DNA of 64,000 nt from positions 930,001 to 994,000 of the forward strand of contig CAWJLE010000003.1 of the NCBI GenBank assembly GCA_963843645.1, written 5' to 3'. The notes below the pieces were generated by a model. That model ran no database searches, had not been told where the DNA came from, and saw only the letters and a program-made list of their open reading frames with translations. A program made the translations under genes and the position numbers. This DNA comes from CAWJLE01 sp963843645. Its GTDB lineage: Bacteria; Chloroflexota; Anaerolineae; DAOTYC01. Positions 18,239 to 27,659 of this stretch are shown piece by piece; position 1 is the first letter of the stretch, and each line of letters begins with the position of its first letter.

Positions 18239-19201
18239 TTGGACTTGGATCTAACGACAGGGGGCAACCCCGAATCTCTCATTCTGGCGCTCGTCATCGA
18301 CTACGTGTTCGGCGAGCCCCCGACCCGGTGGCACCCGGTAGCGTGGATGGGTTCCGTCATCTCCGCGACCCAGCGGCGCGCCCCGCAGGCCGGCCGGCTC
18401 GGGCCTTTGGCCTGGGGCGCGTTGATTGCCACAGGCGGCGCGCTGGGCTTCGGCGGCATGGGATACGTGGCCCGGCGGCTCATAGGACGGCTTCCCCCTT
18501 TGCTGCGCTGGCCCGTCGAGGCGGCGCTCCTGAAGTCGATGCTGTCGGTACGCAGTCTGTCCACAGCAGCCGCCGAGGTCGAAACCGCCCTGGCAGCCGG
18601 CGATCTGCCTGAAGCACGCCAGCTGGTTTCGTGGCACCTGGTCAGCCGTGACGCCTCGACGTTGAGCGCCCAGCAGGTCGCGGCCGCAACGATCGAATCG
18701 GTCGCCGAGAACACATCGGATGGCGTGGTCGCGCCGTTGTTTTACTATGCCGTGGGTGGCCTGCCCGCGGTGTTCGCCTATCGCTTTCTCAACACTGCCG
18801 ATGCGATGTTGGGCTACCGCGATGCCGCCCGCGAATGGCTGGGCAAAGCTCCCGCCCGCGCCGACGACGCGGCCAACCTGCTGCCGGCTCGGCTCACGGC
18901 CGGCCTGCTGATCCTGGGCGCTGCGCTCCTGGGCGAGGACGCACGCAACGCATGGGCTATTTGGCGGCGCGACGCCCACCTGACCGCCAGTCCAAACGCC
19001 GGGCATCCCATGAGCGCCGCAGCCGGCGCGTTGGGCGTGGAGTTGGAAAAGACCGGCCACTATCGCCTGGGCGGCGGACAGCGGCGACCGGAGCCCGGCG
19101 ACGTCGGCCGGGCCGTCCGATTGATGGGCGCCGCCGCGCTGCTCGCCGGCGGGCTTTTCGCCGCCTGGTTGGCGCTACGCTCAAAACAGGAGACCCGATA
19201 A
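18239..19201 (+). CDS. cbiB: Adenosylcobinamide-phosphate synthase
   Basis: Membrane enzyme that attaches aminopropanol phosphate to adenosylcobyric acid. It starts at TTG 18239 behind GGAAGGAAAG. Family blocks are LALVIDYVFGEPPTRWHPV, WMGSVISATQRRAP, IESVAENTSDGVVAPLFYY, YRFLNTADAMLGYRDA and TASPNAGHPMSAAAGALGV. Several membrane helices are present, and 320 residues is normal. Its TAA shares a base with the cobD ATG (TAATG at 19199-19203). Confidence 0.95.
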   Translation: MDLDLTTGGNPESLILALVIDYVFGEPPTRWHPVAWMGSVISATQRRAPQAGRLGPLAWGALIATGGALGFGGMGYVARRLIGRLPPLLRWPVEAALLKSMLSVRSLSTAAAEVETALAAGDLPEARQLVSWHLVSRDASTLSAQQVAAATIESVAENTSDGVVAPLFYYAVGGLPAVFAYRFLNTADAMLGYRDAAREWLGKAPARADDAANLLPARLTAGLLILGAALLGEDARNAWAIWRRDAHLTASPNAGHPMSAAAGALGVELEKTGHYRLGGGQRRPEPGDVGRAVRLMGAAALLAGGLFAAWLALRSKQETR

Positions 19202-20435
19202 TGGCGCACCCCATGATCAGCCCCACGCCACGAATCGAGGTCTTGCTCACTCCGCCGACCCACCACGGCGCGTTGGATTATGTCGAATTGGAACGGCTCG
19301 GATTGAGACCTGACGACGTCCTGGACTTCAGCGTGAACGTGAACCCGTACGGACCGTCGCCGGCTGTGCGTAAGGCTGTGGCCGAGACGCCGCTCGACCG
19401 CTACCCTGACCGAGAGTCGCTGGCGCTGCGTCGCGCCCTCGCGGCGCACCTCGGCGTGAATCTGGAGCAGATCCTGGTTGGCAACGGTACGGCGGAGCTG
19501 ATCGCTTCGCTGGCGTGGGCATTTCTGCGCTCCGGAGACACCATCCTGGTCGTTGGACCGGTCTTTGGCGAGTATAGCCGCGCCGCCAAGCTGATGGGCG
19601 CCCGAGTCGAGTGGTGGACCGCGCGCCCGGAGAACGGGTTCGCCGTCGAACCGCATGCGGTCGAACGATCCCTGGGACAGTTCGCGCCACGCCTTGCCTT
19701 CGTGTGCAACCCGAACAACCCGACCGGCACAGTGCTGCCCATCGAAATCATAGATGACTGGGCACGGGCCTTTCCCGAGACGCTCTTCGTCGTCGACGAG
19801 GCCTATTTCGGTTTCGCGTCCGGCAAAGCCGGGCTGATGTCCGGCAAAGCCGGGCTGATGTCTGGCAGGGCAGCGCTCATGTCCGGCGCCGCCGGGGCTT
19901 TCGTCGTAGTGGAGCCGGGACTGCGTTCGGCCCCGTCGGGTCGGCGCCAGGTGTGCGATCGGCCCTGACCCTCGGACGGCGGAACGTGCTCGTGCTGCGC
20001 TCGATGACGAAAGACTACGCGCTGGCCGGGCTGCGCCTGGGCTACGGAGTCGGCGACGGCCCGGTCATCGAAGCGTTGAGCCGGGTGCGCCCGCCTTGGA
20101 ACGTCAACGGGCTGGCCCAGGCAGCAGGGCTCGCTGCTCTCTCTGACCAGGCTCACCTGATGACGTCTCTCGCAGCGCTGGGGCACGACAAAGGAAAGCT
20201 GATTCGCGCCCTGACGAGCCTGGGCTTGCAGCCAGTGCCCTCGGCCACGCACTTCTTTCTCGTGCCGGTTGCGCCCGCGAGTGCGGCCGAATTCCGCCAG
20301 CGGCTGCTCCGGCACGGCATTCTGCTGCGCGATTGCACTTCCTTCGGCCTGCCCGCCCACGTGCGAATCGCCACGCGGCGAGAGGAAGACAACGTCCGAT
20401 TGCTGACTGCCCTCCGCGAGTGCCTCGCAGAGTAA
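19201..20435 (+). CDS. cobD: Threonine-phosphate decarboxylase CobD, with repeat insert and frameshift
   Basis: PLP enzyme making aminopropanol phosphate for CbiB. The first frame shows VLDFSVNVNPYGPSPAVRKA, ILVGNGTAELIASLAWAF, FVCNPNNPTGTVLP and the PLP aspartate in FVVDEAYFGF. Then comes a seven-residue repeat (SGKAGLM) that is not part of the family, followed by a frame change between about 19903 and 19965. The second frame continues RNVLVLRSMTKDYALAGLRL, with the PLP lysine in SMTKDYA, and ends ATRREEDNVRLLTALRECL. The enzyme is probably functional once the frame is repaired; whether the insert is tolerated is unknown. Confidence 0.88.
19819..19902. repeat. Four 21-bp in-frame tandem repeats inside cobD
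   Basis: Units run 19819-19839, 19840-19860, 19861-19881 and 19882-19902. The first two are identical, the third and fourth diverged. They encode SGKAGLM, SGKAGLM, SGRAALM and SGAAGAF, between the PLP-aspartate motif and the catalytic lysine motif. Confidence 0.9.
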
Positions 20436-20507
20436 CCACAAACCTAACGATTCACCTGTGTCCGGTGCGGATGAAGTTATCACCAGGCACGGTCAAGGAG
20501 ACAACGT

Positions 20508-22035
20508 ATGGCCGGTCGAGTCCTGATGGTCCAGGGCACGAGCTCCTCCGCAGGCAAGAGCCTGCTGGCAGCAGCGCTGTGCCGCATTTACGCCCGGCGC
20601 GGAGTGCGGGTCGCCCCTTTCAAGGCGCAGAACATGTCCAACAACGCGGCCGTCTGCGCGGACGGTTCGGAGATCGGGCGGGCGCAGTACGTCCAGGCCA
20701 TCGCCGCCGGGGTCGCGCCGTCAGCCGAGATGAATCCCGATCCTGCTGAAGCCGGAGGCGGACCATCGGTCTCAGGCTGTGGTCATGGGCCGTGCCTGGC
20801 GCACGCATGGGCGCGCGCGACTTCTACCGCAATAAGGCCGAGCTGTGGCCGGTGGTCACCGGAGCGCTGGACCGACTGCGCGCGGCGTACGAGATGGTCA
20901 TCATTGAGGGCGCGGGCAGCGCCGCCGAGCTCAACCTGAAGCCCAGCGACATCGTCAACATGGCGGTGGCCCGTTACGCGCAGTCGCCGGTGCTCCTGGT
21001 TGGCGACATCGACCGCGGCGGCATCTTCGCCCAACTGCTGGGCACGCTGCGGCTGCTGGAGCCGGAAGAGCGAGAGCTGGTGCGAAGGGCTGATCGTCAA
21101 CAAGTTTCGCGGCGACCCTGAGCTGTTCCGGGACGGCGTGCGCATTCTGGAAGAGAGAGGCGGGAAGCCGGTCCTGGGCGTCGTGCCCTTCCTGCACGAC
21201 CTTGCCATCCCGGAGGAGGATGCGGTCGCCATCGAAACCTGCCAGGCGACGCGCTCCGCGGGCAGGTTGCCGGGCACTGTCGATATCGCCGTGATCGCCC
21301 TGCCACGCATCTCCAACTTCGATGACTTCGACACTCTAGGCGCCGAGCCGGGCGTGCAGGTACGCTACGTGTCCTCAGCTCCAGCGCTGGGCCGGCCGGA
21401 TGCGGTCATTCTGCCCGGCTCCAAAAGCACCATTGCGGACCTCGAGCTGGCTGCGCTCGCCACGCTCGCAGGGGCTGGCTGAAGCCATTCAGCAACTGGC
21501 GCGCGAGGGCAAAGCGGTCATTGGCATCTGCGGCGGCTACCAGTTGCTCGGCGAGATGATCCGCGACCCGGAGCACACCGAATCGGATATCGAGGCCGTG
21601 CCAGGCCTGGGATTGCTTCCAGTCGAGACGGTTTTCGATCCCGAGAAGGCAACGTACCAGGCACGAGCGCGGATACTGGGTGGCCCCGGGTGGCTCGAGG
21701 ACCTTGCAGGACAATGGATCGGCGGGTACGAGATCCACATGGGGCGCACGATCAGCGCCCAGACCTGGCTGAAACTCGAAGAGCGCAACGGAACGCCCGT
21801 CGCGATCCTGGATGGTGCGGTCAGCGGTGATGGACGAGTCTGGGGCTGCTACCTCCACGGGCTGTTCCGCAATGAGCCGCTCCGCCGCGCCTGGTTGGCG
21901 TCGTTCGGCTGGCAAGCGGCAGGGGAACCTGGGTCGCAGCCCACCCCAGAGGACGACCTCGATCGTCTCGCCGACGCCGTGGAATCCGCCCTGGACATGC
22001 GCCGCTTGGACGCCATCGTCGCCGCAGACAGATAG
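20508..22035 (+). CDS. cbiP: Cobyric acid synthase CbiP/CobQ, several frameshifts
   Basis: Amidates four side chains of adenosylcobyrinate diamide. The start is MAGRVLMVQGTSSSAGKSLL with the P-loop-like region, then VAPFKAQNMSNNAA. Four breaks follow, near 20739, 20805, 21087 and 21450, each repaired by dropping one base. Across them the family blocks appear in order: NPILLKPEADHRSQAVVMG, IIEGAGSAAELNL, VLLVGDIDRGGIFAQLLG, GLIVNKFRGDPELF, AVILPGSKSTIADLE, the amidotransferase nucleophile in GICGGYQLLGEM, and YEIHMGRT. A bidirectional-looking terminator follows the stop. Confidence 0.9.
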
Positions 22036-22062
22036 CGGGCCAGACCCTGGAGCCGACACAAA

Positions 22063-22096
22063 AACGAGGACCGCACCCATTTGTGCGGTCCTCGTT
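22063..22096 (-). terminator. Terminator between convergent cbiP and the MBL hydrolase
   Basis: A perfect 14-bp stem AACGAGGACCGCAC with its complement (22063-22076, 22083-22096) and a 6-base loop. Read on the minus strand it is followed by TTTGTG, which suits the MBL gene; it may also stop cbiP transcripts. Confidence 0.8.
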
Positions 22097-22124
22097 GCTG
22101 AACTATCGGAGCGTGAAGCCGGAC

Positions 22125-22967
22125 TCAGTCGTAGTACTCCGGCGCCAGCTTCATCTCAGTCGTATACTGCTTCCAATCGTGCGGGTAGAGGATCCGCGCT
22201 TTGTATTTCTTCTGCAGCCGCGCAACCTTCCGCACCGATGCCAGCCAGGCCGTCGAGTCGTCGAAGATGCCGGGCAGCACCGGCGGCGGACCGAAGTTCC
22301 GCTCCCCGTAAAGAGCGTCCGACGGCAGTATGATCGTGCCGCTGTTTTTGAACTGCAGCACCAGGCCAATCACGCCCGGTGTGTGGCCAGGAAGATGAAT
22401 GATGTCGATCCCCGGCGCAAACTCCTCTTCCTCGTCGATCACGTGGTACTTGATGCCCGGAATGCCGGCGATGTCGGCGCGCACGTACGCCTTCGTGTCC
22501 TCCTGGCCGGAGAACACGTTGAACAAGGCTCGCTCCAGCTCCGCGCGGTGGACGACGATCCTCGAACCCGCCTTTGTGTTGGCAAAGAGCTCGACTCCCC
22601 CCGCGTGGTCCTGGTGCAGGTGCGACTGGATCACCCAGTCGATATCTGACGGCTTCAGGCCCATCTGTGACAGGCGCGCTTCCAGAGTCTCATCGGGCGG
22701 CAGGATCGGTGGCGCGAACTTCTGGCTATACTCCGGCCAGCGATTCTTCCAGTCCGGATGTGATGTCGTGTCGTACAGAATCCAGCCTTCCGTCGGGTGG
22801 TGGATCAGAAAGGTGACTGACGGCACGCGGTGCCACTCCGCGGGCGGATGCTTCTCGTCGACTGTGCCAATGTGAGGGTTCAGAATATTGACGGCGACGT
22901 CATTCTCGATGTAGCCGTGCCCAAAGATGTACATCCGCATCAAACTGTTATCCGGTGACTGTGACAT
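22125..22967 (-). CDS. MBL-fold hydrolase, N-acyl-homoserine-lactonase-like
   Basis: A 280-residue metallo-beta-lactamase-fold enzyme. The dinuclear metal site is visible as SHLHQDHAGG (about residue 115), the His in IHLPGHTPGV and the Asp in ILPSDALYG, followed by a late His in ILYPHDWKQY. The arrangement resembles AHL lactonases (AttM/AiiB group). Its place at the end of a sugar operon suggests the natural substrate may be a sugar lactone rather than a quorum signal; that is inference. No signal peptide is seen, so it is cytoplasmic. Confidence 0.85.
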   Translation of the reverse strand: MSQSPDNSLMRMYIFGHGYIENDVAVNILNPHIGTVDEKHPPAEWHRVPSVTFLIHHPTEGWILYDTTSHPDWKNRWPEYSQKFAPPILPPDETLEARLSQMGLKPSDIDWVIQSHLHQDHAGGVELFANTKAGSRIVVHRAELERALFNVFSGQEDTKAYVRADIAGIPGIKYHVIDEEEEFAPGIDIIHLPGHTPGVIGLVLQFKNSGTIILPSDALYGERNFGPPPVLPGIFDDSTAWLASVRKVARLQKKYKARILYPHDWKQYTTEMKLAPEYYD

Positions 22968-23016
22968 AGACCACTCCCTTCGCCAAAAGAATGTGCTTCA
23001 GGTTTCACTTTCTCGG

Positions 23017-24963
23017 TTACACAATCGCTGCCAGGTGGAACGCCTCACGGATGGCATCGTCGAAACCCCGTGGGGCGACGCAATCACCAATCATGTACAG
23101 CTTCCATGTGCCGTTGCTCAGCGCCGCTTTAAGGCCATTCTCGGGCTTGACTCCGGTCGCGAGGACCACGTGGTCACACGGGATCGTCTGCTCAGTTCCG
23201 GCCTGGTCGACGAGCAACCCGCCCGCCACAACGGCTTTGGCCGCGGTCCCCAGGACGATCTGCACTTTGCCTTGCTGCAACTCCTGCATTAGAAGCGGCC
23301 GAGTGCTCAGTCCCTCGTTCGCCGCGACGGCGACCTGCTCCGTCTCCCGCGTGATGAGCTGCACCTTGCAGCCCCGCTCCGACAGGTACGCCGCAATCTG
23401 CGCTCCACCCCGCTGCGCCCCGACCACGGCCACGCGCACGGCAGGCGCCGGTCCCTGGCCGCCTAGCACATCGAACACGTCCATCACCTTCGGGTCGTCG
23501 ATTCCCGGAAGTCGCGGCCGGCCCGGCCGTGCGCCGGTCGCCAGCACTACGACCTCGGGATTGAGCGAATCCACTCGCGCGCGGTCCGCCGTCGTATTGA
23601 GGCTCACGTCCACCCGGTGCCGGCGGAGTTGATACTCGTAGTAGTCGATCATCCTGGCCCACGCGCGCTTCGTCGGTATCCGCGCCGCCAGCAGCATCTG
23701 CCCGCCGAGCCGTGAGTTGCGCTCCCACAGCGTGACTTCGTGGCCACGCAGTGCGGCCACTCGCGCCATCTCCATGCCGCCCGGTCCGCCGCCAATGACC
23801 AGAATTCGGCGCGTCACTGGTGCCTCGGTCAGGTCGAAGCCAAACTCGGTCTCTGACCCGGCCGCAGTATTGAACGCACACGTTATGTTGAATTGATGAT
23901 CGACCCGGTTACACCCCTGGTTGCAGTACAGGCACGGCCTGATGTCCTCCAAGCGGCCGGCCTGCGCCTTGGCCGGGAAGTCGGGGTCGCATATCAACGG
24001 CCGCGCCATCGCGACTATGTCGGCGTCGCCTTGCGCCACGATCTCGTCGGCCAAATCCGGTGTGTCGATCTTGCCAATGGCAATGACCGGAACCGAAACC
24101 GCCGCCTTCACCTTCGCCGTCGCCCCGATATTTTGACCGGACGGCAGACATGCCGGCGGGAGGATGTACCACAGACTCGGGCCGCAGCCCGCGGACACTT
24201 CGATCGCGTCGGCACCCGCGCGCTCCAGGTGCGGGGCGATGCGTGCAGCCTCTTCCGGCTCGATCCCGTCCGGCACGTGCTCATCGCCATCCATCTTGAC
24301 GATCACGGGGAAGTCGGTCCCGCAGCGCTCCTTGATCCGAGCAATCGCCTCGCAGATGAACCGGCTGCGGCCGGCAGTATCTCCACCGTATTCATCGGTA
24401 CGCAGATTGCCGAAAGGAGACAGGAACTGGTGGAACAGGTACCCGTGTGCGCCGTGGACTTCGACCCCGTCGAATCCAGCCTCTGCCGCTCGTCGTGCAG
24501 CCTCGCCGATCGCTTCAACGAGCTCGTGGATCTCCGCCTGATCCAGCGCTCGCGGCAGAACGTAGCCCGGATGACCCTTCGGAAACTGCGCGACGGCCGA
24601 TGGCGCCACGGGCCTCTGGTGTGTATAAGCCCGATTCGTCTGCCGTCCGCAGTGGCCCAGTTGCACCGTGCACCTCGCGCCGGCCTCGTGAATGGCGTCG
24701 GCCAGGCGCTTGAAGCCGAAGATGTATCTGTCGTCCCACAGGTTGAGCATGTACACCCATCCACGCCCGCTGGGGTGGAAGGCCGTCATCTCGACTGTGA
24801 TGAGGGCGGCGCCGCCACGAGCCCGTCGCGCATAATGGGCGATCGTCCGCTCGCTGACCGAGCCGTCGACTGTCGCAAAATTCGTCACTGTCGCCGCGCC
24901 GATCAAGCGGTTCTTCAGTTCCATCCGACCAATACGCACCGGTCGAAACAAATGCTCGAACAC
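23017..24963 (-). CDS. NADH:flavin oxidoreductase of the Old Yellow Enzyme / 2,4-dienoyl-CoA reductase type
   Basis: An iron-sulfur flavoenzyme with an FMN barrel and a C-terminal FAD/NAD(P) domain. It begins FEHLFRPVRIGRMELKNRL, and shows EVHGAHGYLFHQFLSPFGN and DEYGGDTAGRSRFI in the barrel, CLYCNQGCNR for the 4Fe-4S cluster (about residue 345) and the dinucleotide motif VIGGGPGGMEMARVAALRG. The frame is open from GTG 24987, which overlaps the permease stop, but GTG 24963 sits behind AAAGGAGAGG and gives the usual N terminus, so I take that. About 648 residues. The substrate is unknown; an enoate or enone intermediate is plausible. Confidence 0.9.
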   Translation of the reverse strand: MFEHLFRPVRIGRMELKNRLIGAATVTNFATVDGSVSERTIAHYARRARGGAALITVEMTAFHPSGRGWVYMLNLWDDRYIFGFKRLADAIHEAGARCTVQLGHCGRQTNRAYTHQRPVAPSAVAQFPKGHPGYVLPRALDQAEIHELVEAIGEAARRAAEAGFDGVEVHGAHGYLFHQFLSPFGNLRTDEYGGDTAGRSRFICEAIARIKERCGTDFPVIVKMDGDEHVPDGIEPEEAARIAPHLERAGADAIEVSAGCGPSLWYILPPACLPSGQNIGATAKVKAAVSVPVIAIGKIDTPDLADEIVAQGDADIVAMARPLICDPDFPAKAQAGRLEDIRPCLYCNQGCNRVDHQFNITCAFNTAAGSETEFGFDLTEAPVTRRILVIGGGPGGMEMARVAALRGHEVTLWERNSRLGGQMLLAARIPTKRAWARMIDYYEYQLRRHRVDVSLNTTADRARVDSLNPEVVVLATGARPGRPRLPGIDDPKVMDVFDVLGGQGPAPAVRVAVVGAQRGGAQIAAYLSERGCKVQLITRETEQVAVAANEGLSTRPLLMQELQQGKVQIVLGTAAKAVVAGGLLVDQAGTEQTIPCDHVVLATGVKPENGLKAALSNGTWKLYMIGDCVAPRGFDDAIREAFHLAAIV

Positions 24964-24983
24964 AACCCTCTCCTTTGGCCCGC

Positions 24984-25964
24984 TCACTTCCGCTCGGCGT
25001 ACAGCGAGACGGCGAAGATGATCAGCAGCCCTTTCAACACGTATTGGTAGAAGCTCGAGACGCCCACCAGGTTCAGGATGTTGGCCAGCAAGGTTACCAT
25101 GAACGCGCCGGGAATGGTTCCGATCACGCCGCCACGGCCGCCCATCATGCTCGTCCCGCCAATGGCGACCGCAGTGATGGAGTCCAGGCCGAACGAGGAT
25201 CCAACCAGGGCATCACCCGTGCGAATACGGGCAGTGACGAAGATCCCTGCCAGCGCCGCCATCATGCTGCAAGCCACGTAGGCCAGTACGATCACACGAT
25301 CGGTCCGAATGCCCGACAAGCGAGCACTGATTTCATTCCCACCGGTAGCGAACAGCCGGCGGCCGTACATCGTTCGGTTCAGGATGAAGTAGCCGATCAC
25401 AGCCGCCATCACAAACAGGAGAATGGGCACCGGTATGGGCCCGACGTTCCCCGTCAGGGGCGACGCAAATGCGCTCGACACGATGCCGCCGGGCTGCGTG
25501 CGCAGTGCAATGGCCGCGCCTTGCAGGATCGACATCATGCCCAACGTCATCATGAAAGGCGACACCTTAAGCTTGGTAACGCCCAGTCCATTGATAAGTC
25601 CCACGATAGCTCCGACCAGAAGCGACAACACGAGGCCCACCGGGATACCCCACGACGGCGCATCCGTCGCCATCAGGTAGGAATTCATACAGGCTACCAC
25701 GCTGACCACCGCACCGACCGAAATGTCGATGCCGCCCAGCAAAATCACGAAGGTCTGGCCCACGCTGATGATACCCAACGCCGTCACTTGTTTCAGCACG
25801 TTGGAGATGTTGCGCGCGCTAAGGAAAGGGGGCGAGGCCACTGCAGCAAATACGATGATAGCGATGAGAATAACGTAAACGATGGCCACGCCGCCACGCT
25901 GGACGTCGAACGCCCTCCGGATTGAGCCTTTCCTCACGGCCTCTGTGGTCTCGGTTTTCTGCAC
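24984..25964 (-). CDS. Sugar ABC transporter permease 1 (RbsC family)
   Basis: Inner-membrane subunit of a CUT2-type sugar importer. The 326-residue protein has a polar N terminus, then about eight to ten hydrophobic helices, with ISVGQTFVILLGGIDISVGA, the family signature, and a late GGTSMMGGRGGVIGTIPGA. It lies about 20 bases after the ATPase gene and overlaps the oxidoreductase frame by four bases, so it is part of the same operon. A second, different RbsC-type permease lies upstream, so the channel is probably a heterodimer. Confidence 0.93.
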   Translation of the reverse strand: MQKTETTEAVRKGSIRRAFDVQRGGVAIVYVILIAIIVFAAVASPPFLSARNISNVLKQVTALGIISVGQTFVILLGGIDISVGAVVSVVACMNSYLMATDAPSWGIPVGLVLSLLVGAIVGLINGLGVTKLKVSPFMMTLGMMSILQGAAIALRTQPGGIVSSAFASPLTGNVGPIPVPILLFVMAAVIGYFILNRTMYGRRLFATGGNEISARLSGIRTDRVIVLAYVACSMMAALAGIFVTARIRTGDALVGSSFGLDSITAVAIGGTSMMGGRGGVIGTIPGAFMVTLLANILNLVGVSSFYQYVLKGLLIIFAVSLYAERK

Positions 25965-25986
25965 AGCTCGTTCCTCCCTCTGCCTT

Positions 25987-27498
25987 CTACTGATGACCGG
26001 TCACGGCCGCATGCATGATCTCGGTTTCCGTCGCCTGGTCGCCAGCCAGCTCCGCCACGATACGTCCCTCGTGCATAACCAGAACGCGGTCGCTCATCCC
26101 CAAAATCTCGCCGAGTTCGCTCGAGACCATCAGGATAGCCGCGCCACGGTCCGCAAAACTCCGCATCAAGCGGTAAATCTCCTCCTTGGCGCCCACGTCG
26201 ATGCCACGCGTCGGCTCGCTGAAAATCATCACTTTCGGGTGGGTCATCAACCATTTGGCCAACACCACCTTTTGCTGATTGCCGCCACTCAGATTCACCA
26301 CCAGCTGTCTGAGCGTGGGCGTCTTGACGTTGATCCTCTGTACGATGTCTTCGACTGCCTGCGCCTCCGCCCGCTGGTTGACGAAGCCCGCCGACGACCG
26401 TCGCTCAAGGCTTGGCAGCGCCACATTGTGCAACACGGAAAGGTCCAACACGACGCCCTCGGTCTTGCGATCGTCGCTGACGAAAGCAATGCCTGCCTCG
26501 ATCGCCTCGCGAGGCGAACTGATGGCCCGGCTGACGCCTTCGATCAGCACGTCGCCGTGGTCCGTTTCCTCGGCCCCAAACATGGCCCGGGCCAGCTCGC
26601 GTTGACCGTGGCCTTCCAGCCCGGCCACCCCGACGATCTCACCTTCATGCAGCGTCAGGTTGATGTCGTCCAGAACGCCCTTCTTGCTGAGATTGCGGAT
26701 CGTCAGCACTTCTTTTCCGATCTTCGTCTCAGGGTGTCTCTCCGGGAAATACTGGCTCAGCTCGCGTCCCACCATCAGGTTCGTGACGTCTCGAACATCG
26801 GTTTCTGCAGCGCTCTTCACTGCTGTCACTTCACCGTCGCGCATGACGGTGATAGTATCGGCGATCTGAAAAACTTCCTTCAGTCGATGGGAGATGAAGA
26901 CTACGGATCGCCCCATGCTCTTCAACCGCTGCACGATCTCGAACAAGATGTTCACTTCGGCGTCGGCCAGTGCCGCGGTCGGCTCGTCCATCACAATGAT
27001 CTCGGCGTCGACCGACAGGGCCTTGGCGATCTCCACCATCTGTTGCTGCGCCACCGGCAGCTCACGCACCCAGGCGTCCACGTCGATGTTCAGATTCAAC
27101 TGCTTTAGAATTTCCGCCGCGTTCCGGCGCATGGCTCGCCGGTCGAGCAAGCCGAGCGGAGTATGCGGCTCGCGGCCCATGAAGATGTTTTCCGCCACCG
27201 ACAGGTACGGCACGAGGTTAAATTCTTGATATATAATGCTAATACCGAGTCGTTGCGCCTCGACCGGGTGGGAGATGGTTCTCGGTTCGCCATGGATGAC
27301 GATCTTGCCGGCGTCCGGCTGGTAGGCGCCCGACATGATCTTCATCAACGTGGACTTCCCCGCCCCATTTTCACCGACCAGGGCCTGCACGCACCCACGA
27401 CGGCAACTAAACGAGACGCCATTGAGAGCCACTACGCCCGGAAACTTCTTCGTGATGGACCGCATCTCCAGAATTACTTCGCCCTGTTCGTTACTCAT
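25987..27498 (-). CDS. Sugar ABC transporter ATPase (RbsA family, two nucleotide-binding domains)
   Basis: Cytoplasmic ATPase of the CUT2 importer. The first domain holds Walker A LVGENGAGKSTLMKIM and EIIVMDEPTAALADAEV. The second has the degenerate second P-loop region VAGLEGHGQRELARAMFGAE, signature LSGGNQQKVVLAKWL and VMIFSEPTRGIDVGAKEEI, typical of RbsA. The start ATG at 27498 lies behind GGGAGGTT. The frame is open further upstream into the binding-protein gene, but only because that gene has lost its stop to a one-base insertion near 27732. The protein has 503 residues, normal for the family. Confidence 0.93.
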   Translation of the reverse strand: MSNEQGEVILEMRSITKKFPGVVALNGVSFSCRRGCVQALVGENGAGKSTLMKIMSGAYQPDAGKIVIHGEPRTISHPVEAQRLGISIIYQEFNLVPYLSVAENIFMGREPHTPLGLLDRRAMRRNAAEILKQLNLNIDVDAWVRELPVAQQQMVEIAKALSVDAEIIVMDEPTAALADAEVNILFEIVQRLKSMGRSVVFISHRLKEVFQIADTITVMRDGEVTAVKSAAETDVRDVTNLMVGRELSQYFPERHPETKIGKEVLTIRNLSKKGVLDDINLTLHEGEIVGVAGLEGHGQRELARAMFGAEETDHGDVLIEGVSRAISSPREAIEAGIAFVSDDRKTEGVVLDLSVLHNVALPSLERRSSAGFVNQRAEAQAVEDIVQRINVKTPTLRQLVVNLSGGNQQKVVLAKWLMTHPKVMIFSEPTRGIDVGAKEEIYRLMRSFADRGAAILMVSSELGEILGMSDRVLVMHEGRIVAELAGDQATETEIMHAAVTGHQ

Positions 27499-27542
27499 GC
27501 GCAACCTCCCGGTCGTGCCGTTCATGTTCGCCGTTTCTTTCA

Positions 27543-27568
27543 GGGGGGAGGGCAGTCGCCCTCCCCCC
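27543..27568 (-). other. GC-rich intercistronic hairpin between binding protein and ATPase genes
   Basis: A perfect 11-bp stem GGGGGGAGGGC with its complement and an AGTC loop. There is no T-run, so it is more likely an mRNA-stabilising or partial-termination element that raises binding-protein expression over the downstream ATPase, a usual arrangement in importer operons. Confidence 0.65.
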
Positions 27569-27659
27569 ATACCACTCAGCCAACTTCGCTCGAGTGATTC
27601 GTCGGTATCCGCCAGGCGTGCGGGTTTCACCGACACCTTGGCGGATGCCGGAATTGGTC

